A stretch of DNA of 7,412 bases from CAWACC01 sp964390695 (GTDB lineage Bacteria > Chlamydiota > Chlamydiia > Chlamydiales > Parachlamydiaceae): NCBI GenBank assembly GCA_964390695.1, contig CAYMKI010000147.1:1-7412 (forward strand), read 5' to 3'. The position numbers were made by a program, and so were the translations under genes. Below the pieces are notes generated by a model. That model did no database searches. It had not been told where the DNA came from and saw only the letters and a list, made by a program, of their open reading frames with translations. Position 1 is the first letter of the stretch, and each line of letters opens with the position of its first letter. Below, piece by piece: positions 1 to 5,138 of the stretch.

Positions 1-36
1 GTTGAACGGAGCCTGATGATTTGTCAAAAGTCCAGT
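1..36 (-). repeat. Partial copy of a palindromic intergenic repeat, cut by the window edge
   Basis: Immediately 3' of the ada stop codon the minus strand reads GGACTTTTGACAAATCATC followed by a GGCTCCG-like stretch. The same text, with about 24 of 27 positions identical by hand alignment, lies just 3' of the split coiled-coil gene near 2150-2178. That second copy is one half of a long hairpin. Here only one arm is inside the window, so whether the partner arm exists is unknown. Both copies have the same orientation and start within 10 nt of a stop codon, so the element behaves like a 3'-end repeat or terminator rather than a random match. Confidence 0.5.
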
Positions 37-1095
37 TTACAGGATTCTATTTTTGAATGTCTTCTCGTGATGGATTAACCATTGTTTGCGTTTCACGCCC
101 CCACCATATCCGCCTAGCTCTCCATTGGAGTTGATGACACGATGGCAAGGGATGATTATGGCAAATTGATTGGCGCCATTGGCATTAGCAACCGCACGGA
201 ATGCCGTCGGCTGTCCGATCGAGATCGCTAGCTCAGCATACGATCGAGTTTCGCCGAATGGAATTTGTTTTAAGGCTTCCCAAACTTTTTTTTGGAAAGG
301 AGATCCAATACAATTTAAAGGCGTTTCAAAAGCTTGTAGGGTACCCTCAAAATAGCTTTGTAGTTCGTGTTGAATGGATGTAATAGGTGGAGATGATCCC
401 GGAATGATAGCGGATTTTGTTTTTTTTCTAAGGCGTTCGATTTCGCGTTCTAATCCTCTGCGATCCACAAATTCCAAAAGAAAAAGAGTATGTTCATCGG
501 CTATGGCAATCATAGGGCCAAGCGGAGTATCTATCCAAGATGCTTTGAGAATGTTAGTATTCCCTAACTTTGATGGTGCCGCTCCCATAATTCGTGAAAA
601 GGCATCTCTAAAACCACTGCTGGATTCATATCCAGTAGATAACTGCGCCTGGATCACAGATTCACCCCCTCTTATTTGTTTCATAGCTATTCCCATACGG
701 CGAGCCCTTGCGTATTCGATAAATGTCATGCCAAAGCGTTTTTTGAACTGACGACGTGCGGTTGAAGAATCAACAGATAATTCGCGAAAATCTTGCTCCT
801 TCCAACGTTTTTCTGGGTTATCTTCAACAGCATTTACGAGTGTTTGGATGAGCTTTGAAACATGGCTCGGATGCGAGAGCGGTTGGCAGCGCTTACAAGG
901 TCTATATGATGCCAATAATGCTTGTTGAGCTGTTTCGAAAAATTCACATTGCTCAAACTTTGGTTTTCTTGCAGGACATGTGGGTCTACAAAAAACACCT
1001 GTGCTTTTGACCCCAACAAAAAAAACACCTTCATACTCGGAGTTTTTGTCTATCAATGCTTGGTAATATTCGTTTTTATTTACTGTAGATATCAT
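37..1095 (-). CDS. ada: Ada: bifunctional methylphosphotriester/O6-methylguanine DNA methyltransferase and transcriptional activator
   Basis: This 352-residue protein has the full Ada architecture. The N-terminal Ada metal-binding domain (about 1-80) carries four zinc cysteines, Cys36, Cys40, Cys67 and Cys70, in the FCRPTCPA and RPCKRCQP contexts. Cys36 matches the E. coli Cys38 that takes methyl groups from phosphotriesters. An AraC-type helix-turn-helix follows (about 80-178), containing FKKRFGMTF and GYESSSGFRDAF. The C-terminal methyltransferase domain (about 185-350) carries the active-site motif IPCHRV with acceptor Cys317. By family knowledge it repairs alkylated DNA suicidally, and the methylated N-domain turns on ada-type genes. 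The length is close to E. coli Ada (354). The ATG is preceded by AGGGGAAG at 1098-1105, a good ribosome-binding site. It lies 181 nt downstream of the kinase gene and probably has its own promoter. No E. coli-style Ada box (AAAGCGCA) was seen upstream. All key residues are present, so it looks functional. Confidence 0.95.
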   Translation of the reverse strand: MISTVNKNEYYQALIDKNSEYEGVFFVGVKSTGVFCRPTCPARKPKFEQCEFFETAQQALLASYRPCKRCQPLSHPSHVSKLIQTLVNAVEDNPEKRWKEQDFRELSVDSSTARRQFKKRFGMTFIEYARARRMGIAMKQIRGGESVIQAQLSTGYESSSGFRDAFSRIMGAAPSKLGNTNILKASWIDTPLGPMIAIADEHTLFLLEFVDRRGLEREIERLRKKTKSAIIPGSSPPITSIQHELQSYFEGTLQAFETPLNCIGSPFQKKVWEALKQIPFGETRSYAELAISIGQPTAFRAVANANGANQFAIIIPCHRVINSNGELGGYGGGVKRKQWLIHHEKTFKNRIL

Positions 1096-1138
1096 TGCTT
1101 CCCCTGGTTTAAGCTATAAGAATAATGGCTAATCCACT

Positions 1139-1144
1139 ATTATA
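1139..1144 (-). promoter_or_regulatory. Candidate -10 element for ada
   Basis: A perfect TATAAT on the minus strand would give a leader of roughly 35-40 nt before the ada ATG. No convincing -35 is found at 16-18 nt. A second perfect TATAAT at 1220-1225 has TTGCTG at 1241-1246, but the spacer is only 15 nt. Which of the two is used, if either, cannot be decided from sequence. Confidence 0.3.
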
Positions 1145-1220
1145 TGGATTTCAGATTAAGCCGCCGCCGAAATTCAGGCATTAATATTTATTTGTACATA
1201 TTTTGGGAAATTTCAGTTTA

Positions 1221-1237
1221 TTATATTTAGAATATAA
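1221..1237. repeat. Short perfect inverted repeat overlapping a TATAAT upstream of ada
   Basis: TTATATT-TAG-AATATAA has 7-bp perfect arms around a 3-nt centre. It overlaps the upstream TATAAT (1220-1225), the position of an operator. The arms are pure A/T, so chance is a serious alternative in this AT-rich gap. The rest of the 1096-1276 gap shows only the two TATAAT boxes, the ada ribosome-binding site and the small hairpin at 1261-1275. Confidence 0.2.
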
Positions 1238-1260
1238 GGGCAGCAATGGTGTGTGGTAAA

Positions 1261-1275
1261 CCCTTTCACAAAGGG
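1261..1275 (-). terminator. Weak terminator-like hairpin after the kinase gene
   Basis: CCCTTT-GTG-AAAGGG on the minus strand begins 1 nt past the kinase stop codon and is followed by TTTACC. The stem is only 6 bp and the T-run only 3, so termination would be inefficient. Its position directly at the gene end is the main support. Confidence 0.35.
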
Positions 1276-1276
1276 C

Positions 1277-2101
1277 TTAAGATACATATTTAAGAGACTG
1301 GGCGGCTAGGTTAAGAAATAGGCTGGCATCTATATTATCTTCTAGGTTCCAGCAAGCTGCCAGTATTACATGCACAAAATACCAGTCAAATAGATCTTGT
1401 TCTTTATACCCAAAATATTGCGCTATGAATGGAATGTCTCTAGGTATGTCCATAACAAAGGCCCACATTTCATTAAGGGGCGATCCAATTACCCCTTTAG
1501 GATCAATTACAAGCCAATCATCTCCATTTCGTAAAATATTGTCATGGTGCAGATCTCCATGCAGCAAAACATTTGGCACGGTTGCCTTCAAAAGATGATC
1601 GCGCAGTGTTCTTGCCTTATGCAGATAGTTGAATGGCAGTTTCCACTCTTTATCCAGAGTTGATAACCACTCTTTAATATGGGGAAAGCGATGATTTTTT
1701 GAAATCTTGGCTTGATGGAGCTTTTTCATCACATGGCATGCAATCTCGATAGCGGCTAAGTCTTTATTTAGAAAATAGCTTTTGAGGGAAGTACTTGGAA
1801 CTGCTCGCTCTAACAGCAACACTCCATTGTCTTCAACCAGTACTTGGACAGCGCCATATCCAAAATAGCACTTTAAAGCCAAGGACTCTCTTTCCAATGC
1901 CTCCTCGTCTAAACCCAGCTTGAGGATGATAGGGGTCTTTCCTTGAAATCCAGATAGCACATAGTTAAAACTGAGGTTGGATACAGGCTGTAAACCTTGC
2001 AAGCCATGCTGCGAGGCTAGCTGCTTTACGATAATCGGCAACTTATCCAACCACATTCTACCTTTGTCGGCATAGATGTTGAGAATATTGGATTCAAACA
2101 T
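1277..2101 (-). CDS. APH(6)/hydroxyurea-type small-molecule phosphotransferase (aminoglycoside kinase-like)
   Basis: This 274-residue protein has a protein-kinase-like fold with the Brenner motif HGDLHHDN at 181-188 (catalytic Asp183, Mg-binding Asn188). IDPKG follows at 199-203, with metal-binding Asp200. Lys61 in IILKLG is the likely nucleotide-binding lysine, and Glu72 or a nearby glutamate is its probable partner. The IDPKG form and the N-terminal GRMWLDKLP stretch resemble the streptomycin 6-phosphotransferase/hydroxyurea kinase family, in which a similar GRxWLxxLP segment occurs some 20 residues from the start. That supports the ATG at 2101 over the internal Met16, although Met16 has the better upstream AAAGG. 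Family members phosphorylate aminoglycosides or hydroxyurea in the cytoplasm; the substrate here is unknown, and resistance is only a possibility. It lies 82 nt after the split coiled-coil gene, with a repeat hairpin between. No resistance-cassette or transposon signature surrounds it. Confidence 0.85.
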   Translation of the reverse strand: MFESNILNIYADKGRMWLDKLPIIVKQLASQHGLQGLQPVSNLSFNYVLSGFQGKTPIILKLGLDEEALERESLALKCYFGYGAVQVLVEDNGVLLLERAVPSTSLKSYFLNKDLAAIEIACHVMKKLHQAKISKNHRFPHIKEWLSTLDKEWKLPFNYLHKARTLRDHLLKATVPNVLLHGDLHHDNILRNGDDWLVIDPKGVIGSPLNEMWAFVMDIPRDIPFIAQYFGYKEQDLFDWYFVHVILAACWNLEDNIDASLFLNLAAQSLKYVS

Positions 2102-2114
2102 AATATGTTCTCTA

Positions 2115-2142
2115 AGAATATAAAGGAGAGATTCAGTGACAA
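2115..2142 (-). promoter_or_regulatory. Possible promoter whose -35 lies in the palindromic repeat
   Basis: Minus-strand TTGTCA (2137-2142, 5 of 6 to consensus) is followed after 16 nt by TATTCT (2115-2120, 4 of 6). The -35 is the outer end of the hairpin repeat. Predicted transcription would start only about 6 nt before the kinase ATG, leaving no room for a leader ribosome-binding site, which counts against it. Confidence 0.22.
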
Positions 2143-2171
2143 ATCATGGGGCGAAGCCCGATGATTTGTCA
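2137..2171. repeat. Palindromic intergenic repeat with 11-bp arms (hairpin, possible terminator)
   Basis: TGACAAATCAT (2137-2147) pairs perfectly with ATGATTTGTCA (2161-2171). After one mismatch, GGGC (2149-2152) pairs with GCCC (2156-2159) around a 3-nt loop. It begins about 12 nt beyond the stop codon of the split coiled-coil gene. No T-run follows on the minus strand, so it is not a classical intrinsic terminator. It may protect or process the 3' end, or be a REP/MITE-like dispersed element. One arm and its flank recur at window positions 8-33, in the same position relative to the ada stop. Confidence 0.7.
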
Positions 2172-2183
2172 TAAGTCCCGAAA

Positions 2184-3200
2184 TTAGGTCTCAGGAGTTT
2201 TTGCATTTGGAGAGGTTTCAGAGGGGGAGGGATCCGTTTTGTCCTGTTTCTTGGCGTTTTTACGCTCTTCTCTTGGGGTTTCTTTTGCTTTTACGGCTTC
2301 CTTGGATTTGGCTTCTTGTTTGGCAGCTTTTCGCTCTTCTTTTTCATCGGTTTTGTGCTCCTCTTTTGCCGCTTCCTTTGTTTCTGCTTTTTGATCTTCC
2401 TTCACAGATTCTTTTTGTGCAGTTTTAGCATCTTCTTTGCTTTCACCCTTGGACTCGGCTTTGGGTTCATCCTTATGGTCTTCAGCGTGATCAGGCTTCT
2501 TCTTCAGTTTTTGAAGGGCGTGTTTGATGGAAAATTCGTGTTTTACATGTCCTGGTCTGTGAGATCTTGGTGAAAGTTCCCCATCTGCAGGTTTATCTGT
2601 TTTTGTTTCTGCAGCATTTTGGGCGGGGGCTGCGGTGGTATTCTCTGCATTTTGGGGGGAGGTTTCAGTTTTAGCTTCTTCGCCCTTATGAGAGGTAGCC
2701 GCTGGTTGTTCGGCAGCTTTTTTCTTGTCTTCATGCTCCTTCAGATGGGCTTTCTTGAGCTTTTTGATCTCCGTTTTTAATTTTGCAATTTCGCTTTCTT
2801 GCTGCGTGTTTTTTTGTTGAACTGCCGCATGCTCTTTTTTGAGGGTCTCCACTTGAGAGCTGCTAGTTTGGAGAGTATCTATCTGCTGCTTAAACGCGCC
2901 GAGTTGAGACTTGCAGTTCTGTATTTCATTCTCTTTGGTTAGGATGCTGAGCTGTAAGTCTTTAATCACAGTTTCTTTTTCTTGGAGATTTGCGTTCAAC
3001 TCTTGGAGTTTCTTTGTCAGCTGGGCATTAGATGCAGCAGATTTGTCTGCAATTTGTTTAACTTCCTGGAACTTATTTGCGATCTCTTCGTTATTTTTCT
3101 TGGTGGTTTCTAAGGCTTTTTCGATATCGCTAGTATCGGATTTGTCTTTTAGAAGTTTACTTTTTTCAGTCTCCAAGTCGGATTTGGCTTTGACGAGTCC
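2184..3200 (-). CDS. 3' part of the frameshifted coiled-coil paralogue (coiled coil plus K/E/A-rich tail)
   Basis: This reading frame continues the 3592-3149 gene after a -1 shift at 3200. It gives 338 residues, or 469 in total for the joined protein. It has no credible start of its own: the first candidate codon is TTG at 3176, in the middle of a continuous coiled coil. Joining at the A7 run gives LENEKKGLVKAKSDLETEK, a seamless heptad pattern. Residues about 132-295 of the joined protein are coiled coil (many E/K/Q/L, no Pro). Residues about 296-469 are a low-complexity tail dominated by Lys, Glu, Ala, Asp, Ser and Thr, with scattered Pro and short KEExK-like units. The tail is probably disordered and is absent from the neighbouring paralogue. 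The intact downstream frame, about 1 kb without a stop, suggests either recent mutation, a sequencing error in the homopolymer, or expression by slippage. The function is not recognised. Confidence 0.75.
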   Translation of the reverse strand, partial: GLVKAKSDLETEKSKLLKDKSDTSDIEKALETTKKNNEEIANKFQEVKQIADKSAASNAQLTKKLQELNANLQEKETVIKDLQLSILTKENEIQNCKSQLGAFKQQIDTLQTSSSQVETLKKEHAAVQQKNTQQESEIAKLKTEIKKLKKAHLKEHEDKKKAAEQPAATSHKGEEAKTETSPQNAENTTAAPAQNAAETKTDKPADGELSPRSHRPGHVKHEFSIKHALQKLKKKPDHAEDHKDEPKAESKGESKEDAKTAQKESVKEDQKAETKEAAKEEHKTDEKEERKAAKQEAKSKEAVKAKETPREERKNAKKQDKTDPSPSETSPNAKTPET

Positions 3201-3592
3201 TTTTTTTCGTTTTCAAGCGCTGAAAGGTTTTTTTTGAGATTTTCTACAGATTTTGTCAAAGCTTGGATTTGTTTTTGGAAGTCTTCTTTTTCTGAGTTTT
3301 GTTTGGAGATGTGTTCTTTGTTGTATTCTTGTTCAAGTTTATTGAATTGCGCTGTAGAGCTATTGTATATAGATTGGAATTTGCTATCTTTTTGATCGAT
3401 CACAACTCCAATGAACACTAAGAAATCAAAAAATATCTTTTTTATTTTCCAGTCCGTGGATGACACATAAAAGAGCGAAGAGGTAAATCTCCATGCGCCT
3501 AAACGCCCTTCTGTTTTTTTGGCATCGGAGTTGAATTGGATACTTTGGACAATATTAAAAGCAGCTACATCATAGCTTAATGAGATAGACAT
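3149..3592 (-). CDS. 5' part of a coiled-coil paralogue with conserved N-terminal module (frameshifted)
   Basis: This is a 147-residue frame whose first ~131 residues are genuine. The last 16 (from DSSKPNP onward) are read out of frame after the A7 run at 3201-3207. Residues 1-91 align without gaps to the start of the protein at 4910-3849, with about 43 identities in 91 by hand count. Shared points are SY-x2-AA, R-L-G-x-WRF, YVSS, KI-x-KI, FDFL-x2-IG and D-x-KD. The pattern suggests a small folded module, and I do not recognise it as a named family. Coiled coil begins near residue 92. There is no signal peptide or membrane segment, so it would be cytoplasmic or exported without Sec. The ATG has AAGGAG 8 nt upstream in an ACCAAGGAG context identical to the paralogue's. 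A promoter lies at 3706-3735. The natural product is probably the 469-residue fusion with 3200-2184, or a truncated protein if the shift is real and not bypassed. Confidence 0.8.
   Translation of the reverse strand: MSISLSYDVAAFNIVQSIQFNSDAKKTEGRLGAWRFTSSLFYVSSTDWKIKKIFFDFLVFIGVVIDQKDSKFQSIYNSSTAQFNKLEQEYNKEHISKQNSEKEDFQKQIQALTKSVENLKKNLSALENEKKDSSKPNPTWRLKKVNF
3200..3207 (-). other. A7 homopolymer / A-AAA-AAG slippery heptamer at the frame junction
   Basis: On the minus strand the zero-frame codons are GAA AAA AAG (3208-3200), which places A-AAA-AAG in exactly the phase used for -1 ribosomal frameshifting, as in dnaX. A -1 slip here reads GGA CTC GTC next and enters the 1-kb downstream frame. 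Transcriptional slippage adding one A, or a one-base loss from an A8 run, would give the same result. No strong upstream Shine-Dalgarno-like stimulator was seen. Only a weak 4-bp CCAA/TTGG hairpin lies downstream. Confidence 0.6.
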
Positions 3593-3647
3593 ATTTACGG
3601 CTCCTTGGTTTATAACTGGAGTTTGGGAATAAATTTAGGCATTTTTG

Positions 3648-3678
3648 ACTCGTGGTTTTAATACCACATTTTACGAGT
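3648..3678. repeat. Interrupted inverted repeat in the leader of the split coiled-coil gene
   Basis: ACTCGTGGT (3648-3656) faces ACCAC (3663-3667) and CGAGT (3674-3678), separated by a 6-nt bulge. It lies between the proposed transcription start near 3700 and the ATG at 3592, so it would form an RNA hairpin in the leader. It does not cover the ribosome-binding site. Function unknown. Confidence 0.3.
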
Positions 3679-3705
3679 TTTGCAATAGCCTTGATTATCT
3701 TTTGT

Positions 3706-3735
3706 TTTATACTTAGAGGGGAGGTTTAAAATCAA
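3706..3735 (-). promoter_or_regulatory. Sigma70-type promoter for the split coiled-coil gene
   Basis: TTGATT (3730-3735) and TATAAA (3706-3711) on the minus strand are separated by 18 nt, predicting a leader of about 105 nt. The placement after the upstream gene's hairpin (3807-3836) fits an independent transcription unit. A 6-bp inverted repeat, AAAAGG/CCTTTT (3740-3755), lies just upstream of the -35. It could be an operator or a weak terminator. Confidence 0.5.
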
Positions 3736-3806
3736 TTTTAAAAGGAATGCCTTTTCGAATTCTGCAATTATCTAGGTTGCAATTTTCAGTTTTTGTGGTT
3801 TAAAGC

Positions 3807-3836
3807 CTCTACAGGCAAGGCTTATTGCCTGTAGAG
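3807..3836 (-). terminator. 12-bp hairpin downstream of the intact coiled-coil gene
   Basis: CTCTACAGGCAA and TTGCCTGTAGAG are perfect complements around a 6-nt loop. The hairpin starts about 12 nt past the stop codon at 3849. On the minus strand it is followed by GCTTTAAACC, a short T-run only. The strong stem directly at a gene end makes a terminator or 3'-stabilising hairpin likely. Confidence 0.65.
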
Positions 3837-3848
3837 ATTGAGGCGAGG

Positions 3849-4910
3849 TTACTGTTTGGCTTCTTCAATTTTGACGCTGTTGGCCTTCAAGGCTTCAATC
3901 TGCGCTTTCAGTTGTTTGATTTCGTTATCGCGGTCTTCTAAAGTGGCGATGGTTTTTTCGTACTTTACTTTGTATTCTTCAGTATCCAAGTTCTGTCTTT
4001 TAGCTTGGCGAGAGTGATCCTCTTTTAATTTGTTCATCGCAGTGGCATGCTCTTCATGCTGCTTTTTATTATGATTGAGCTCGGACACCAAAGCCGATTT
4101 CTCTTGAGACAAGATTTTGACTTGCTCTTCTTTAGCTTTCAGTTGTTCTTGAAGGTGCTTTTTCTCGGTTTGCAGTGCATCTGCAGTATCATAGTGATGT
4201 TTTGAAGTTTGGCGCAGTTGTTCCAGGTTTTTATTGGCTTGCTCTTCTTTTTTTTTAGATTCGTCGATTTGCTTTTTCAATTGAGCTATCTGGTTTTCTT
4301 TATCTTTGAGTTCCTGAGAGTGCTTGGCTTCCAAGACTTGCTTTTGTTTTTGGGCTTCATCGTGGGCGGCTTTGTTTGCATTATTGGCAGCATTCACTTC
4401 GCCTTGCAATTTTTTGACTTGTTCGTTGAGGGCGTTGTGTTGAGTCAATAATGCCTTATCCTTCTCTACTAGGGCTGGGATATCGCTCTGTAAAATTTCT
4501 AATTGATTACTCAGTCTTACTTTTTCAGCAGAGCAAGTCTCTATTTTTTGCTTCGCTTGATTCAAACGGTTGCGTAATGTCTTTATTTTATCCGCCGCGT
4601 GTTTTTGTTTGTCATTTAACTTAGCATGTTTTTGTGCATTAAAGGTGTGCTCAAGACTTCCAAATTTATCGGCGGAGGCATCCATAATTTGTGCATATCT
4701 TTTATCTTTGACATCGACGATCAGGCCTATCTTCTTTAGAAAATCAAACCATATTTTGGCTATTTTTCCCTCTTTTGAGGATACATAATATAGGGACTGA
4801 GAAAATCTCCAAACTCCCAACCTAGCTTCTTTCTGATTGCCATCTTCTTGGAATTTAACTTGCTGTGCGATATTATAAGCGGCTAATTCATAACTTACTG
4901 CGATAGTCAT
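3849..4910 (-). CDS. Coiled-coil protein with the same conserved N-terminal module (intact paralogue)
   Basis: This 353-residue protein has an uninterrupted frame. Residues 1-91 are the module shared with the 3592 gene, including SYELAAYNIAQ, ARLGVWRFSQSLYYVSS, KIWFDFLKKIG and DVKDKRY. From about 95 to 350 it is nearly continuous coiled coil, rich in K, E, Q, N, L and A and free of Pro after the ELQSD-type segment near 145. Typical stretches are QLKKQIDESKKKEEQ and LEDRDNEIKQLKAQIEALK. No signal peptide, membrane helix or catalytic motif is visible. The K/E/A-rich tail of the paralogue is missing, and the protein ends soon after the coil. The ATG is preceded by AAGGAG 9-10 nt upstream. A promoter at 4987-5015 and a hairpin at 3807-3836 define a single-gene unit. 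By inference it is a scaffold or filament-like protein, with the N-terminal module giving specificity. An exported effector cannot be excluded or shown. Confidence 0.88.
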   Translation of the reverse strand: MTIAVSYELAAYNIAQQVKFQEDGNQKEARLGVWRFSQSLYYVSSKEGKIAKIWFDFLKKIGLIVDVKDKRYAQIMDASADKFGSLEHTFNAQKHAKLNDKQKHAADKIKTLRNRLNQAKQKIETCSAEKVRLSNQLEILQSDIPALVEKDKALLTQHNALNEQVKKLQGEVNAANNANKAAHDEAQKQKQVLEAKHSQELKDKENQIAQLKKQIDESKKKEEQANKNLEQLRQTSKHHYDTADALQTEKKHLQEQLKAKEEQVKILSQEKSALVSELNHNKKQHEEHATAMNKLKEDHSRQAKRQNLDTEEYKVKYEKTIATLEDRDNEIKQLKAQIEALKANSVKIEEAKQ

Positions 4911-4986
4911 AATGTATTACTCCTTGGTTAATAGGCCACCTTTTTCAATTAAATTCTGCATCATCAAAGGCAGCTTTATGCGCGAG

Positions 4987-5015
4987 ATCATATCTTCTTG
5001 AGGCATTCAAAACAA
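4987..5015 (-). promoter_or_regulatory. Sigma70-type promoter for the intact coiled-coil gene
   Basis: TTGTTT (5010-5015) and TATGAT (4987-4992, 5 of 6) are spaced by 17 nt on the minus strand, just downstream of the rpsJ terminator. Predicted start is near 4980 with a leader of about 70 nt ending in the AAGGAG ribosome-binding site at 4918-4924. Confidence 0.55.
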
Positions 5016-5093
5016 GGTATTTTGCAAATACAACGAAAAAATTTAATACAGTATATGTAAGAGGTCTAATATAGAAAGAATAAAAGAAAGGAG

Positions 5094-5124
5094 AAAACAG
5101 ATACCCCTAGAGCAGGGGTACCTG
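5094..5124 (-). terminator. Rho-independent terminator of the fusA-rpsJ operon
   Basis: On the minus strand CAGGTACCCCT pairs with AGGGGTATCTG around GCTCT: 11 bp including one G-U pair. TTTTCTCCTTTCTTTT follows. It begins 14 nt past the rpsJ stop codon and is the clearest terminator in the window. It ends the ribosomal transcript before the coiled-coil genes. Confidence 0.88.
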
Positions 5125-5138
5125 TATGTGAGGCCTGT

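Noticed and set aside
2137..2171. Palindrome as the start of a CRISPR array or phage attachment site
   Set aside because: There is no regularly spaced series, no cas gene, integrase or tRNA nearby, and only two copies 2.1 kb apart.
2201..2573. Plus-strand frames with hydrophobic, membrane-protein-like translations
   Set aside because: They are the complement of the Lys/Glu-rich tail (AAA/GAA read as TTT/TTC give Phe/Leu). They have no ribosome-binding site or promoter and are shadows of the minus-strand gene.
2454..2800. K/A-rich tail as a chlamydial histone-like (Hc1/Hc2) domain
   Set aside because: The tail carries nearly as many acidic as basic residues and lacks the AKK/KKA arrays typical of the histone-like proteins.
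2184..3176. The 330-residue frame as an independent gene starting at 3176
   Set aside because: The start codon would be TTG inside a continuous coiled coil with no ribosome-binding site, and the frame extends seamlessly upstream to the A7 run. It is the 3' half of a shifted gene.
3200..3250. A dnaX-like stimulatory structure around the slippery run
   Set aside because: Only a 4-bp CCAA/TTGG stem downstream and no Shine-Dalgarno-like sequence upstream were found, so programmed ribosomal frameshifting is not established.
4209..4451. Plus-strand hydrophobic frame opposite the intact coiled-coil gene
   Set aside because: Same artefact: the complement of K/E/Q-rich coiled-coil codons.
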